Shown: positions 24,767 through 37,365 of the stretch, in pieces
Numbering within the stretch: position 1 is the first letter of the stretch
Layout: each line of letters opens with the position of its first letter
Assembly: GCA_016946835.1 (NCBI GenBank)
Contig: JACVTC010000116.1
Coordinates: 452,501-516,500 of the forward strand
Length of the DNA stretch: 64,000 bases
Reading direction: 5' to 3'
Origin: Neocallimastix lanati (nom. inval.)
Taxonomy: Eukaryota; Neocallimastigomycota; Neocallimastigomycetes; Neocallimastigales; Neocallimastigaceae
Notes under the pieces: generated by a model
What the model was told of the DNA's origin: nothing
Seen by the model: only the letters and a program-made list of their open reading frames with translations
Database searches by the model: none
Translations under genes and position numbers: made by a program

Positions 24767-27728
24767 ATGGATAGACTTGATTTAACCTCTTCAAGAGTTC
24801 GTAAGTATATATTTTAATATTAAAAACTAAGAATAAAAATACTAAGAAAGATTTTTAATAATCAAATTCTTTAATTTTTATTTATTAATAAAGTTAAGGG
24901 CTCTATGAAATTTACTCCAAAAGTTGGAAAGAAAGATAAGAATAAAAAGACAAAAAAAGGAACAATATCAGAAAATATTCATAAAAAGGTTGTAAAAAAA
25001 AATGTATCAAAAGAGAAGTCAAATAATAGAGCTCAAGAAGTTAAAAGTTTGAAATTAGATATTAGAAATGTTGAAAGTAAATTAAAATATAATGAAAATA
25101 TAAAAATTGATAAATCAGCAGAAAATATTAAAAAGAGTATAACTGTTAATACTATCAATAGTAAAAATGACATACCAAACCATATAGAAAATAACGTTTT
25201 AATAATAAAACCATCAATAAAAGAAAAAAAATCTCAAGTAAAAATGCTGAATAAAAAAGTATCGTATAATAACGAAACTTTAATCACCTCAATAAAATCC
25301 TCATTACATAAGAATGCAATAAGTATAGTACAAAGTAATGAAAAAACAAAAATAAATAAGAATGAAAATAAAAATGAAAAGAATATAAAGAAACCAGTAG
25401 CAATAAGTAAACTACAGAGTCAAATTGTAAAAAGTAAAATATTGGAACAAAAAGTACCTAGAAAAAGCAAAAAAGTAACCAAATTGAAAAAGAAACAAAA
25501 AATGATAGAGATTGATGATGACAGTATAAGTGAAATGTCTGATGATTATATAAAAACAAGAGAAATTCAAGATAGTATAGAGGATAGTAGTAATGAAGAA
25601 GAAATTAATTATTCTATGAAAGAAATAGTTTCGGAGAAATTTCAAGATAATGAAGATATAACTTTAATAGATGATATTGAAATTATGAATATTGATTTAG
25701 ATAAATTAGAAAACAAGCCATCAAATGAAACATCAGAAGAAACATTAATTATTGATAATAGTGAAAGAATATTAGAAACAAGCGATGAGGAAATTATAAA
25801 AAATGAAAAAGAAGTACTAAAAAAACAAGAAGTAGTTGATGAAACTTTAAAAGGTGTATGTACTATATCATCGATAAAAAAAAAAACAAGTGTCAATGAA
25901 AATAATAATGCTAATGAAAGTGTTGATCCAACAAGAAAAAACGAATTAGTGGATTCTATATATGATATATTGAATAAAGAAGAATTCAATCAAAGTATTG
26001 ATACAACAATATATGATCAACCAATAAATAATAATGATACTGAAATTGAAGATATTATTCAAAAAAAATCAACACCAAAAAGAAAAGATGGAAATCCGTT
26101 AAAAAAGCCAAGTGATAGAATATATTTAACACCAAAAAAGCAAATTGAAATAATTATAATTTCTGATGATGAAGAGGAAAAAGATGTTAATTGTAGTGAA
26201 AAAGTTAAGACAGTCACTAAAAGTATTATATTAAAAGGAAAAGGGGATGAGTTACCTGTAAAAATTAAGCAAGAAGTTGATGAAATAATAGAACAAAGAA
26301 TTAATAAAAGTTCTCAAGAAGTAATAGTAAGAGCACCATATGAAAGATTAACTAGAAAAAAAGTAATTGTTCAAAACGAACAAAATCAAGAGCAAGAACA
26401 ACCGAGTCTTATAAGAAAAGCGTCATGTATAAGAACTACTAAAAATGGAAATAATAATAGAGCTCAAGGAGAAGAAAATGAAGATACTAATATTGAAAAT
26501 GATGATAATGTCCAAAGAAATGCTGAGAAAAATGAAAATTATGAACAAAATTGTCATAATTGTGAAGAAGAGAAGAAAAGTAAAAAGTCAAAATCAACAA
26601 AATTTAAAATGTCTAAAACTTTTAGTAAAATCCAGAAATCTTCAAAATTATCTAAATCATCAAAAATAACAAATGATAATTCTACATCTTCTGAGAGTGA
26701 GGGAAATCATTTTGAAGATAATGAAATGAAAATAGATTCAACCTTAAATAGTAAAACTTCTAAAAAAAGAAAGAGTATTTCTCCATCAAAAATAGTTTCT
26801 AAAAAGAAGAAGATTTATCCTCTTGAAGAAAACACTTCCAGTATTAATGAAAAAGAACATGAACCAAATGATATTTCATCTCGTACTATAGCTGATATTA
26901 TTGATAATTACCATGGAACAGAAATCAGTACTACTCAAAAGGAAGTATATCGTTTAGCGGCTCTTAAAAGAAAAGCTACACTTAATAAAAAGAGAGGTAT
27001 ATTAACAACTCCAGAAATAACTACTACTACCGTACCTCAAAAACAAGTAAATGATTCACAAGAGAAAAAACCAAAAGTCTATGATCCAAATAAAAACAAA
27101 ACAGCCATTCAAATGCGTGTTGTTAATGGTGAAATTGTTATTGATCAACAATCTACTATGATTGATCATATTGATACAACCGATGAAGCATTACCTATGC
27201 TAAAATATGATGATAGTAATCATATCACAAGTGCTAGTTTTAAACCAAAATTAAAGCCATTGAAATGGACAAAAGATGAGACAGAATTATTTTACAAGGT
27301 AAATATTATATATATATTTAATTATATACATGAATAAACATGAATAAACATGAAATATGATATATATAACATATAATTGTTTTATTTTAAATAATATTTT
27401 TAAATGTCATTTTATTTACGTTTTTAAACCTATGTTATAAAAAAAATAATTATAATATAGTGTTTGTCAATATTTGGAACCAATTTCAGTATGTTAGCTA
27501 TTATGTTTCCAACAAGAAATCGTAAACAATTATTAAATAAATATAAAAATGAAGAAAGAATTAATCCTGGACATGTTAATTATGCATTGACACATAAAAA
27601 AGCTTTGGGTAAATATTTAATATTATATATATATTTAATTTTATTAATAAAACTATAAAAAAAATATAATAGAAAATAGTATTATTTATTATAAATATTG
27701 TATACTAGCTATTTTTATTAATCAAAAC

Positions 27729-27784
<56 letters not shown>

Positions 27785-28057
27785 AATTATTATTACTTTT
27801 ATATTATTATTATATGAATTCAAATATAAAAAGATCCTGATTTCTTCTATAAATGTTCTGGGCAAAATATGATGGAAATTGGTCGTGAAGCAGTTGAAAA
27901 AGTTAGATTAATTGAAGAACAAAGAAAGAAAGAAAATATAAAATTGTTTAATATTGATGTTAAAGAAAATAATAATGTGAAAAAAGTTGTTATAAAAAAT
28001 GAGTATATGTATGATAGGAGTGATATTAAAGATATTAAGCCAATATTAGCTACATAG
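24767..28057 (+). CDS. BDP1: TFIIIB subunit B'' (Bdp1), SANT-domain protein
   Basis: Exons 24767-24800, 24894-27298, 27461-27608 and 27834-28057 join in phase to give 936 residues. The first exon (MDRLDLTSSRV) continues as LKGSMKFTPKVG, like the short basic N-terminus of Bdp1. Residues 15 to about 795 are Lys/Glu/Asn/Ser-rich and disordered with many short acidic runs. The diagnostic extended SANT domain spans about 798-862: LKWTKDETELFYK, then CLSIFGTNFSMLAIMFP, then TRNRKQLLNKYKNEE. The R-x-R-KQ-x-x-NK-x-K-x-EE pattern with FG-T-F upstream is characteristic of Bdp1. A C-terminal helix (EIGREAVEKVRLIEEQRKKE) follows. The protein joins TBP and Brf1 to recruit RNA polymerase III to tRNA and 5S genes. 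Intron 3 contains an ATT array. A length above 900 aa with such a long N-terminal tail is larger than the yeast homologue. Confidence 0.9.
27730..27783. repeat. ATT trinucleotide array in BDP1 intron 3
   Basis: About 18 uninterrupted ATT units lie 50 bp before the acceptor AG at 27832-27833. The array is intronic only. Confidence 0.9.
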
Positions 28058-28157
28058 GTTATTTTATATTATATATATATATTTATTTATTTATTATTTA
28101 TTTATTTACTATTTAATTTTTTTACTATTTATTTTTGATTCATTCTTTTACAATTGG

Positions 28158-28200
<43 letters not shown>

Positions 28201-28703
28201 AAAAAAGATAAACCGGGAAATTTAAATTGAGACCAAAATTAATATATAATAATAGCTATTAAAGAAAATGATACCAAATTTATATATTTATATTTTGAAT
28301 TAATATAGTCTTTTTTAAAGTAAATATATATATATAATTTTTAAACTAAAACAATTATATTAATAATAATATAATTAAATTAATTATATTAAATGTATTT
28401 GTTATTAATATATATAAATATAAATTATAATAAAATGTAATAAAATCCTTTAAAAAAAAAATTAAAATATAAAAAAAAAAGTTTTTATTTTATAATATTT
28501 TTTAGCGTAATATATATTATATTTTTTACTTTATTTTTATTTATTATATTTATTAATTTTATTTTAATTTTTTTATTTTATTTTTAAATAATATATATTT
28601 ATACTTTTTACATTATATAAATAAAAAAAGAAAAAAAAAAAAAAAAATAGAAAAAAAAAATTTTTTTTGAGTAGTATAGAAAAATACTAATTGTCATTAT
28701 ACC

Positions 28704-28740
<37 letters not shown>

Positions 28741-28863
28741 ATAATAAAATAAAATAAATAATTGAAATAATTTTATATTATAAATTAAAATATTAAAATA
28801 TTAAATATTTAAAAATATTATAAAATAAAAATGAAAAATAAATAAATAAAGTAATAAATAAAT

Positions 28864-28898
<35 letters not shown>

Positions 28899-29015
28899 TA
28901 TTATAAATTTAAATTAATATTGAAAAAAAATTGAATCATAATATTATTATTAATAATAAATTAATAAAGTATATATATAATAAAATAAAATAAAAAAGAA
29001 AAATAAAAAATTTTC
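28058..29015. other. Convergent intergenic region
   Basis: It separates the 3' ends of BDP1 (+) and Acinus (-). It contains a poly(A) run (about 28160-28198), a poly(T) run (about 28706-28735) and further A tracts. No gene is seen and it presumably carries both polyadenylation regions. Confidence 0.65.
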
Positions 29016-31947
29016 TTAATAACGTCTACTTCTTTTATTTTCTCGTTCTTCTTTTTCTTTTAACCTTTCCCTTTCATCTCTTTCTTTTAATCTTTCTCTT
29101 GCTCTTATTCTTTCTTCTTTTTCTTTTTGTTCTTTCTTTTTTACTTCTTCTTCAGTTAAAGGTCTATAATAAATCACTGGTGTGGCTTTTGTTTTCTTAA
29201 ATAGATCATCCATTGATTTTTTACTTTTTTCTTCTCCTTTACTGCTTAATTTTGATTTTGAATTAGAATCCTCTATTTTATTATTTTCTTTATCTTTAGA
29301 ACGATTATCATTACTGTTACCATGTAAAAAGGATACTTCGGACGATGATTCTTTTGTACGTTTAGAACGAGAAGAAACTTTCGACTTAACAGATTTTTTT
29401 ATATCAAATACAACAAAGGTTTCTTGTATTGGAGATGAAGAATTAGTTAAAGATTCTGAATTTTCTTTAGTTTTTCCAATAATTTTTATGGAATGAGAGG
29501 CTGCTCTTGCTATTGAAGAAGGAGATATAATGGAAGTTGCAGTGGTTGGAGAACCCGAAAATGGTGAATTTTCTGATTTTCTACTGGTTTGACTTAATCT
29601 TCTACTATTAATGGATAATCCAATTCTGGCGGCAGCTGAGGATGAAGAAAATAAAGAATCAAATCTACCACGATGAGATGTATTTCCAACACCAGATATT
29701 ACTATACCAGATTTTTTTTCATCTTCTTTTTTTATTCTTTCTTTGGATTCTTCTTCACTTATATATTCAACAGATAATATTCTTCCTGTTTCCTCCGGGA
29801 ATTTGATACCATTAATACCTTTAAATGCAGCTTCGGCTGATTCAACGGTGGCATACTTTAATAATAAAAGCAAATTTTAATATTATTAATATTTAATTTA
29901 ATAATACAAATAATTAAGAAAATAAATTTTTTAGTAAATAAATAATAAATATATAAACATATAAACATACAGTAACAAAAGCATGCGTTTTAATAGAATC
30001 CATCCAAAAATTTTTTACATCACCATATTTTCCGACTAATTCTTTTACTGATCTAGTCACTAAGGGTCTAACGAAATTATTAATTAAAATAGTATCTTTA
30101 GGTTTTTGGTCTTTTCCATTCTCAATTTCATTAACTTTTTTTCTTTTCGATGGATCATCAATATTTTCTTCTGAATCTACTATTTTATTATTCATTTAAT
30201 TTATTATTTTTATTATTATTATATTATTTTGTGATTTTATGTATATATTTTACTATTTTTAATGAAGTATTCACTTCTTCATTGTTATAATTATCTAAAT
30301 TAAAATTAATATTATATAATAAATAATTTATATTATAATTACATGTTCTTTTTTTAGATTTTTTTTCTATTGGAGAAATATTATTATGTTCACTCTCTTT
30401 GTGTGACTTTCCAACAACTATTGCATTTAAATATTAAATAAAAAATTATATATTAGTTAATATACAATTAATTTTATAATTTTTATATTTAATTTAAATT
30501 TTGTTATTAATATATTTTTTATTTATGTAAAATTACTTTGAAGTGTGGAGTTTGATTCTTTCTCTTTTTTTTTATTATCACTGTAATTATTACTTTGTTC
30601 AACTTTGGGTATTATTTTAATTTCTTTTTCCTTTTTTTCAGATTCTTTATTGTCAATTGAATTTTTTTCAGCAGACTTCTTTTCTATTATTTTTTCTTTT
30701 TTCTCTTCAGTATTTTCATTAATATTTTTAACAATTTCTTCTGATTTTTTTTCTACTATTTGTTCTTTCATTTTTTTAGTTTGTTCAATATTTTTAACAT
30801 TTTCTTCTGATTTCTTTTCTATTATTTGTTCTTTTATTTCTTTAGTTTGTTTATTATTTTTAATTAATTTTTCAGTTTTCGCTTCAGTTATTTGCTCTTT
30901 TGTTTCTTGAGTTTTGTCATCTTTTTTTAATATCTTGTCTATTTTTTTCTCTATTATATTTTCTTCTTTCTTTACTGTAGAAATGATATTTTCCTGTTTA
31001 TTTGATGTGTGATCCTTTTCATCTTCTGTAATTATCTTTTTTTTAATTATTACATCTGTTTTTGATTCATTATTTATAATTTCTTCATTCTTTTCTATAT
31101 TTTCTTTATTTGAAATATTTTTATTTGATTTTATTCGGTTTTCATTATTTATATCTGTCTGTACTTTTGGGGTTTCATTAATTAACGTTTCTGCTTTTTC
31201 TTCATTTCCAACTTCTGCATTTGATTTTAATGTATCATCAATATTTTCATTAACAGTAGTATCATCAGTATTTTCATTATTTTCATTTTCTGTAGTATTA
31301 TTTATTTTTTAAATAAAATTGTATTAGTAACCATTTATTAACTATTTATATATAATTTCAATTTAAAATTAATTAAATACAATTATTCTTATTAATCATT
31401 ATAAATCACATTAAAAAAAAGTATTAAAAATTAAATATTCAGTCTCAATAATATATATATAATTAAAACATTAAACATTTTTATTTTATGGTTTTTCAAA
31501 CAACTCATATAAAATTTATTTTTTATTATAATTATATTGCTATATTTTGTTATGGAATAATTTAAACGATTTGATCTTAATCTTTATTTTTGATTCACAC
31601 AAGAGAACATTAAAAAACTAATTTAATGTTATTTATTTTATTATTATTAATTCTTTTTTCAATAATGAATAATAATAAAATCTTACTCTAACTTATTTTT
31701 TTTTTTTATTTTTATTTATTTATTTATTAATTTTAATATAAAATTATTTTTATTTCCAAATACAAAATTTTACAGATTATAGTACAATTATCAATTATAT
31801 AAAAATATTGATAAAATAAAAATTACGTTTTTCTAAATCATTTTCTTCAAGTCTCTTAACTAAATCTGCTTTTAAACCTTTTGTTGTTAATCCACGCTCT
31901 GTCAAAAGTTTCTTTAAATCAACAACTTTTAATTTACTGTAATTCAT
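29016..31947 (-). CDS. Acinus homologue (SAP-RRM-RSB), ASAP complex subunit
   Basis: Exons 31947-31827, 31289-30537, 30417-30343, 30179-29971 and 29855-29016 close in phase to 665 residues. An N-terminal SAP DNA-binding domain occupies about 4-38 (LKVVDLKKLLTERG, KADLVKRLEEND). Residues 42-316 are Lys/Glu/Asn-rich, with imperfect repeats built on KEQIxEKKSEExVKNI. An RRM-like domain spans about 346-420 (ILINNFVRPL, VGKYGDVKNFWMDSIKTHAF, VTYATVESAEAAF). The RSB motif at 601-619 (MDDLFKKTKATPVIYYRPL) is the RNPS1/SAP18-binding signature of Acinus. It precedes a charged Arg/Glu/Lys tail ending SRRY. SAP, RRM and RSB in this order identify Acinus, a nuclear exon-junction/ASAP component linked to splicing. 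The exon 3 to exon 4 join is inferred from phase alone. An alternative is two genes, with the second starting at 30195. Confidence 0.85.
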
Positions 31948-32571
31948 TCTGTATTTTTCTAAGTGTAAAGTATAGACTTTATTTGATTATCCTTTTTTTT
32001 ATATTTTTTTTTATAAAAAAAGATAAAAAATAATATTTTATTTAAACCTTCTTTTCTAATTTCTTTTTTACTATAGTGATTTGCATAAACATATAAATAT
32101 TTTAAAATTTAGTATGAATTTATATTTGACTATCTAAAACATTAAGAATTAGTATAAAAGTAGTATACAGAAATATTAAAAGAAATTTTTATATAATGAA
32201 TATTGATTTAAATTTTTAATACAATTTAAAAAAAAAAAAATTTTATTTTATATTTAAATTTAATATAATTTTAATGAAAGTAAAAATATATTTTAATTAT
32301 AATTTTTATCATTTTATAAAAAATATTTTTTTATTTATAAAATTAATAATTTTATTAATATATAATGATATTTAATTTTTTATAGCATTGTTAATAAGTT
32401 ATATTACTTAAAAATAATAAATTATAACATGGCATAAATTAGAAATAATACTTAAATATTAGTATAAATAATAATTATTAATTTATTAATAATTTTATGA
32501 TAATAAATTATTATATCCTTTAATATTTATATTCTAAAAGAAGCATTCATTTTTATTGGAGGAAATTTAAT
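31948..32571. other. Intergenic AT spacer between Acinus and HDAC
   Basis: About 620 bp holding the 5' flank of Acinus and the 3' flank of the deacetylase, both on the minus strand. No other gene or motif is seen. Confidence 0.65.
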
Positions 32572-33959
32572 TTAATTTACAATTTCAATTTTTGATATAT
32601 TTTTTTCAATTTCTTGTAATATATACTCTAAATAGGGTATAGATTCTGTTACATATTTATAATTTTTATTATCAAAATCATTTGAATCCTCATTTATTGA
32701 AGTAGATTCCATATTACTTTTACTTTCAATTGGTACTTTATGACGAATTTTAATTAATTCTTCAATATTTTTATCAGCCATTTTACCTACATATTCATAT
32801 AATGTAAAATCTGGTTTATAGTATGGTAATAAGTTATGTTCAGGAATATTTGAATCCAATTCTTCATTGATTATTTTAGCAGTAATAAAAGCATCTAAAC
32901 AAGCAACATTTGTATTTGAATAGCCACCTATTATATATTAAAAAAAATTTTTTTTGTTTATTTGATATCAATAATATAAAAATGAATATGATTAATATTC
33001 ATTTTACTAATTTTTATATAATTATATATATTTGTCCAATTCTTCATTATTAACTAAAAAAAAAATAAAATATTAAGTTTACCCCCTCCTAAAAGAAGAG
33101 TTGGAAGATCCCATTTTAATATATTATTAATACATTCCCAATAACTATTAAGATCTAAATTCCAACCATTTCCAAAATCATTTTTATGTAGTAAAGGATC
33201 TCCAATAAGACCATCGCCCCCACATTGTATTACTATAGCTTGTGGATTATATCTTTCTTTTGCTGGTTTAATAGCTCTTTCAAAAATTTGCATTAAAGAT
33301 ACCTTATTTAATCCAGGTTGTAAAGGTACATTTATAGTATGATATATACCTCTTCCTGATCCGATACTTTTTATATCTCCTGTTCCTATATTTTATTTAT
33401 TATTAATATGTATTGAAATTTTTTTTTGTATAAATAATAGTAATCTTCAATTATTGTAAAAATATACCTGGAAAAATTCCAATATCATATCTATGAATAG
33501 ATAGTGACAATACTTTTGATGTATAATAAAAAGCTTCTTCAACTCCTATATTTAATTATATATATTAATATATTAATATGATTTATCATTTATAAATAAA
33601 ATAATATTTATTCTTTATTCATTAAGTAATTACCATTACAATGATGAATATCCAAATCAATATACATAATTCTTTTGTAATATCGACTTAATTTGAACAT
33701 TCCTAAAACAATATCGTTGACATAGCAAAATCCGCTTGCTTTCTGACTTTTATATAAAATATTTATATTAATATAATAATGATGGTAATAAATATTTTAT
33801 ATTTATTATCATTAATTAAAAAATTACGCCATTGCATGATGTCTTTTTATAAAAAAAAAATAAGAGTAAATAGAAAATAATTAATAAGAGATAATATATA
33901 AATAATAAATGCAATAACAATTAATAATTAATAATAAAAATAATTAACAATAATTATTA

Positions 33960-34036
<77 letters not shown>

Positions 34037-35226
34037 AATTAATTAATAATAATAGTAATAATAATTAATAATTATAATAATAATAATAATAATAATAATA
34101 AAATTATTTATACATATATATGTATATATATATTACCTTCCACCATCCCAATTTATCACTATATCACTTTTTTTTGAAATTAATTCATGGACCGCAGTTA
34201 AAGTTGTACCTGCAACAAGCATACAATATTTTGTTATACCTTTAAATATGGGACAATCACTTTATTATTTTAATTATTAGAGATAAAAAATTAATTATAC
34301 ATTATAATAGAAAAAAAAATATACATATTATAAATATCTACTCTTCCAAATTATATTCTTTCAATTTTTTTTCATATTTTTCTTTACCCAGTTTTTCTTT
34401 AAAATCTTGATTTTCGGCGTTTAATAGAAAGTCTATATATATATATATATATATGAATATATATATTAATATATATATATACAATAAAAAATTTGAAAAT
34501 ATCTTAGAACGTAGTCTCATTTAAATATTTACATTATTTTTAAATTTAATTATATTTATAACATATATACCAATATAATCTGTTGAATGGAATACTGTTA
34601 AATCATTTTTATTTGCTGATTTTGGGTTTATTATTCTTTAATGTTAATAATATGTATTAATTAACAAATAAATTATTAAAAATAAATATATATATTATAT
34701 ATATATATATTATATCAGATACCTTATTTTTTTAAGTAACCCATATGCACTTATTAATGAATGTACAAAATATGACTATAATGAAATTATTTCAATATTA
34801 TAATCCTTGTTAATAAATAATACATTATAAATACTTAAATGATTATTATGGTTTTCATTTTATTTTTATATTATATTATATTATTTTATTTTATTTTATT
34901 TTATTTTTTATTTTATTATTTTTTCATTTTTAGAATTTTAAAAAAATATTTTAGTTTTAAATAATAGCATTTTATCATATATATATATATTATATATATT
35001 ATATATTTATTATATATATAATATTTTAAAAGAAATTAGAGAAATATACTCTTGTTTTATTTGAAGGCAATAAGGACATGTATTTTATCATATCATTAGA
35101 ACATATATATGAAATTTTTTTTGTTTCATTTTTATTTCCTTTAATATTATTATTTTGTTGATTCGTTATAACATTGTGAATTGGTTCTTCTTTTGTTTGC
35201 TTCTGAATTTCATTTATAATATTCAT
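32572..35226 (-). CDS. Class I histone deacetylase (HDAC8/Hos1-like)
   Basis: Ten exons join in phase: 35226-35050, 34775-34723, 34635-34571, 34432-34342, 34259-34137, 33842-33828, 33746-33634, 33545-33468, 33385-33083 and 32927-32572, giving 457 residues. The fold is followed end to end: [19 protein letters not shown] (about 64), [33 protein letters not shown] with the catalytic His171-His172 pair, [23 protein letters not shown] with zinc ligands Asp207 and His209, GDI in the loop after [15 protein letters not shown] with zinc ligand Asp296, and LLGGGGGYSN with the transition-state Tyr342. All catalytic residues are intact. The basic length and short N-terminus resemble HDAC8. It removes acetyl groups from lysines in histones or other proteins, in the nucleus or cytosol. 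A microexon of 15 nt encodes the His pair. Intron 5 carries an ATT array. Confidence 0.9.
33961..34034. repeat. ATT array in HDAC intron 5
   Basis: About 25 uninterrupted trinucleotide units lie inside the intron between exons 5 and 6 of the deacetylase, flanked by imperfect AAT repeats. Confidence 0.9.
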
Positions 35227-35458
35227 ATTTGTAATTCAATAACTATCACGTCTTTTTTTTAATAATATAAAGTAGTAAAATTAATAATTATTTATTTAAG
35301 ATATACTATATGATACTAAAGGTTCAAAAAATTATTTTTTAATTAACATTTCTTGAACGAATAAATAATTATAAATTATGTAAGAACTGATATATTTGTT
35401 ATTAATTATTTATAATTTTATATATTAATTTTTTTGTTATTGTTTTTATTATTCAATT

Positions 35459-35680
35459 ATTATTTATTATTTATTTATTATTTATTATTTATTATTTATT
35501 ATTTATTATTTATTATTTATTATTTATTATTTATTATTTATTATTTATTATTTATTATTTATTATTTATTATTTATTATTTATTATTTATTATTTATTAT
35601 TTATTATTTATTATTTATTATTTATTATTTATTATTTATTATTTATTATTTATTATTTATTTACTATTTATTTATTATTT
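35459..35680. repeat. Heptanucleotide TTATTTA minisatellite
   Basis: About 30 near-perfect tandem copies of a 7-bp unit begin some 230 bp upstream of the HDAC start codon. Because 7 is not a multiple of 3, all frames stay open with a 7-residue period (IIYYLLF), which produces a false 101-codon frame. Confidence 0.9.
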
Positions 35681-35915
35681 TGTTAATTTTAACAATTAGT
35701 TATATTATTAATATATCATGTAATGTTTTTAATAAATAAAAATGTAATCAATTAAAATAAAATATTCATGAATTAATTAAAAAAATTAATCTTAAAAAAA
35801 AAAATATTATTAAAGTAAAAATTTAAAAATTAAAAGTTTCCTTGACTTGATATTTTAAGAAAGGTCTTTATAAATTAATATTTCAGTAAACATAATAAAA
35901 ATTTACTTTAGAAAA

Positions 35916-36100
35916 ATGACTATTAGTATCACTTCAACAAAAGATCTGTTTACATCAAATAATTACAGAATATGGTCAACATAAATGGATCTTTTATTGG
36001 CCATTAAAGGTGACGAAAATTATTTACAAAGAAAATATAATAATATACAGTGTTACTGTAATGGTAGGGGTAGACACGATAGGTCAGTACACTCAGTAAA
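35916..36100 (+). mobile_element. Copia gag N-terminal fragment
   Basis: The plus strand starts MTISITSTKDLFTSNNYRIW and, after a TAA in place of a sense codon, continues MDLLLAIKGDENYLQRKY. The N-Y-x-x-W then M-x-LL-x-IKG pattern matches the start of copia gag proteins (DUF4219/UBN2 type). Homology fades after about 36030. No LTR was recognised next to it. Confidence 0.6.
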
Positions 36101-36540
36101 AGTATGCTTTATTAAAAATAAGTTTTATTAATATTTAAAAATTAAAAAAATAATAATTAATTAGCCATGTAATATTTCAAATTACTTATTGATTTATTAA
36201 TAAAAGCACAGAGAAAATTATTTTTAGTTTCGAAATTCACAAATATTTATACTTTTTCGTTAAAATCCGTTTCTGAAAAAATTTGATTTGATGAAAGTAC
36301 AAGAAATCGAGATTTCCTTCTTGAAAATGAATCTCATAGAAAAAAAGAAATAAAAATAATTATTAAAATAAAATTTTCTAGTTTCATTCGGTTACAAAAA
36401 TTTAATTGAAGAAATTTAGTATTTTCTACAATAGTCTGATTACATTGAACTAAAACTATCATAAATTGGAAAATGGGAAATTCGGCTTGATGGTCATGAT
36501 GTGTATAACAGATACATGACAAAATGAAGGTTATCATTTG

Positions 36541-36577
36541 ATATCCTCATGGTTACGTAACGTATTCATGAGGATAT
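36541..36577. repeat. Inverted repeat with nested palindrome
   Basis: Arms ATATCCTCATG (36541-36551) and CATGAGGATAT (36567-36577) are perfect. The 15-nt spacer itself contains the palindrome GTTACGTAAC (36552-36561). Confidence 0.8.
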
Positions 36578-36793
36578 AGAACTTTAACAGTTACTTTGTC
36601 ATATATATAAAATCATGGCTGAATTTCATATAATTATTGACATAATTATGTTTTATTACTAATTTTTATATTTAGTTATTTTTATTCTTAGTTAGATAGT
36701 TTTATAGTTAAATGATTAGTAAATGAACATTAATTAAAAATATGGCCAATTATAAAAATATTTACATGTATAGGTAAAACTTGTAATTGAAAA

Positions 36794-36813
36794 AGTAACG
36801 CACAAGCGTTACT
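36794..36813. repeat. Hairpin AGTAACGC / GCGTTACT
   Basis: Perfect 8-bp arms around an ACAA tetraloop in a local GC-richer patch. Confidence 0.75.
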
Positions 36814-37251
36814 ACTAACATAAATTATATTAATAAAAATATTTTATTATTAATAAATTCTATGAACTGAATGTATACGTAACCTCCTATCAATGGATAG
36901 AGCGTAATAGTGCAGCAATATATTTTATAAGTTTAAAACTACAATTATTTATTAATAGATAATAAGAATTTTTCTTAGTACAACTCTAATAGGGATGTAT
37001 TAAGCTATCTTAGTCTTTGTTCTATTTGTAATTCGCCATTTTTGTTCATATGAAACTTGCCTTTTACAATAGTAACAATCTATAAATTTAATAACTGATA
37101 ATAAATAGCATAGTAAATCAAACACTAAGTAATATTTTAATTAATTAGTCAATTCATTTTTTTTAAAAAAATAGTAGTAATATTTTATTAGAACTTTTAA
37201 CATTAGGTTGGAAGTTTTTGTTTGCATTAATATTATTTATTTTTAGAGTTA

Positions 37252-37365
37252 GAAAAATTTTTGATTAATCTTTCAGCACCATAAAATTAGTGGACAAGCC
37301 ACCAAATAAAATTTATAAAAAAATTTTTTTTGGCTATAAATTGAGAAATTAATCAAAAATTTGTC
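37252..37365. repeat. Imperfect inverted repeat, about 22-bp arms
   Basis: AAATTTTTGATTAAT (37255-37269) is perfectly complementary to 37348-37362, and pairing continues with mismatches on both sides. The spacing of about 80 bp could suggest a MITE-like end pair or a folded transcript. Confidence 0.55.

Noticed and set aside
25412-25989. Two minus-strand frames inside the BDP1 region
   Set aside because: Antisense shadows of the Lys/Asn/Glu-rich second exon of BDP1.
30200-30290. Extra Acinus exon (YNYNNEEVNTSL) between exons 3 and 4
   Set aside because: Its available donor leaves phase 0 whereas every acceptor for the next exon needs phase 1; direct joining of exon 3 to exon 4 is in phase.
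30605-30910. Ser/Phe/Ile-rich plus-strand frame
   Set aside because: Antisense to the Lys/Glu repeat exon of Acinus.
35434-35739. 101-codon Tyr/Leu/Phe frame
   Set aside because: Artefact of the 7-bp TTATTTA array, which stays open in all frames.
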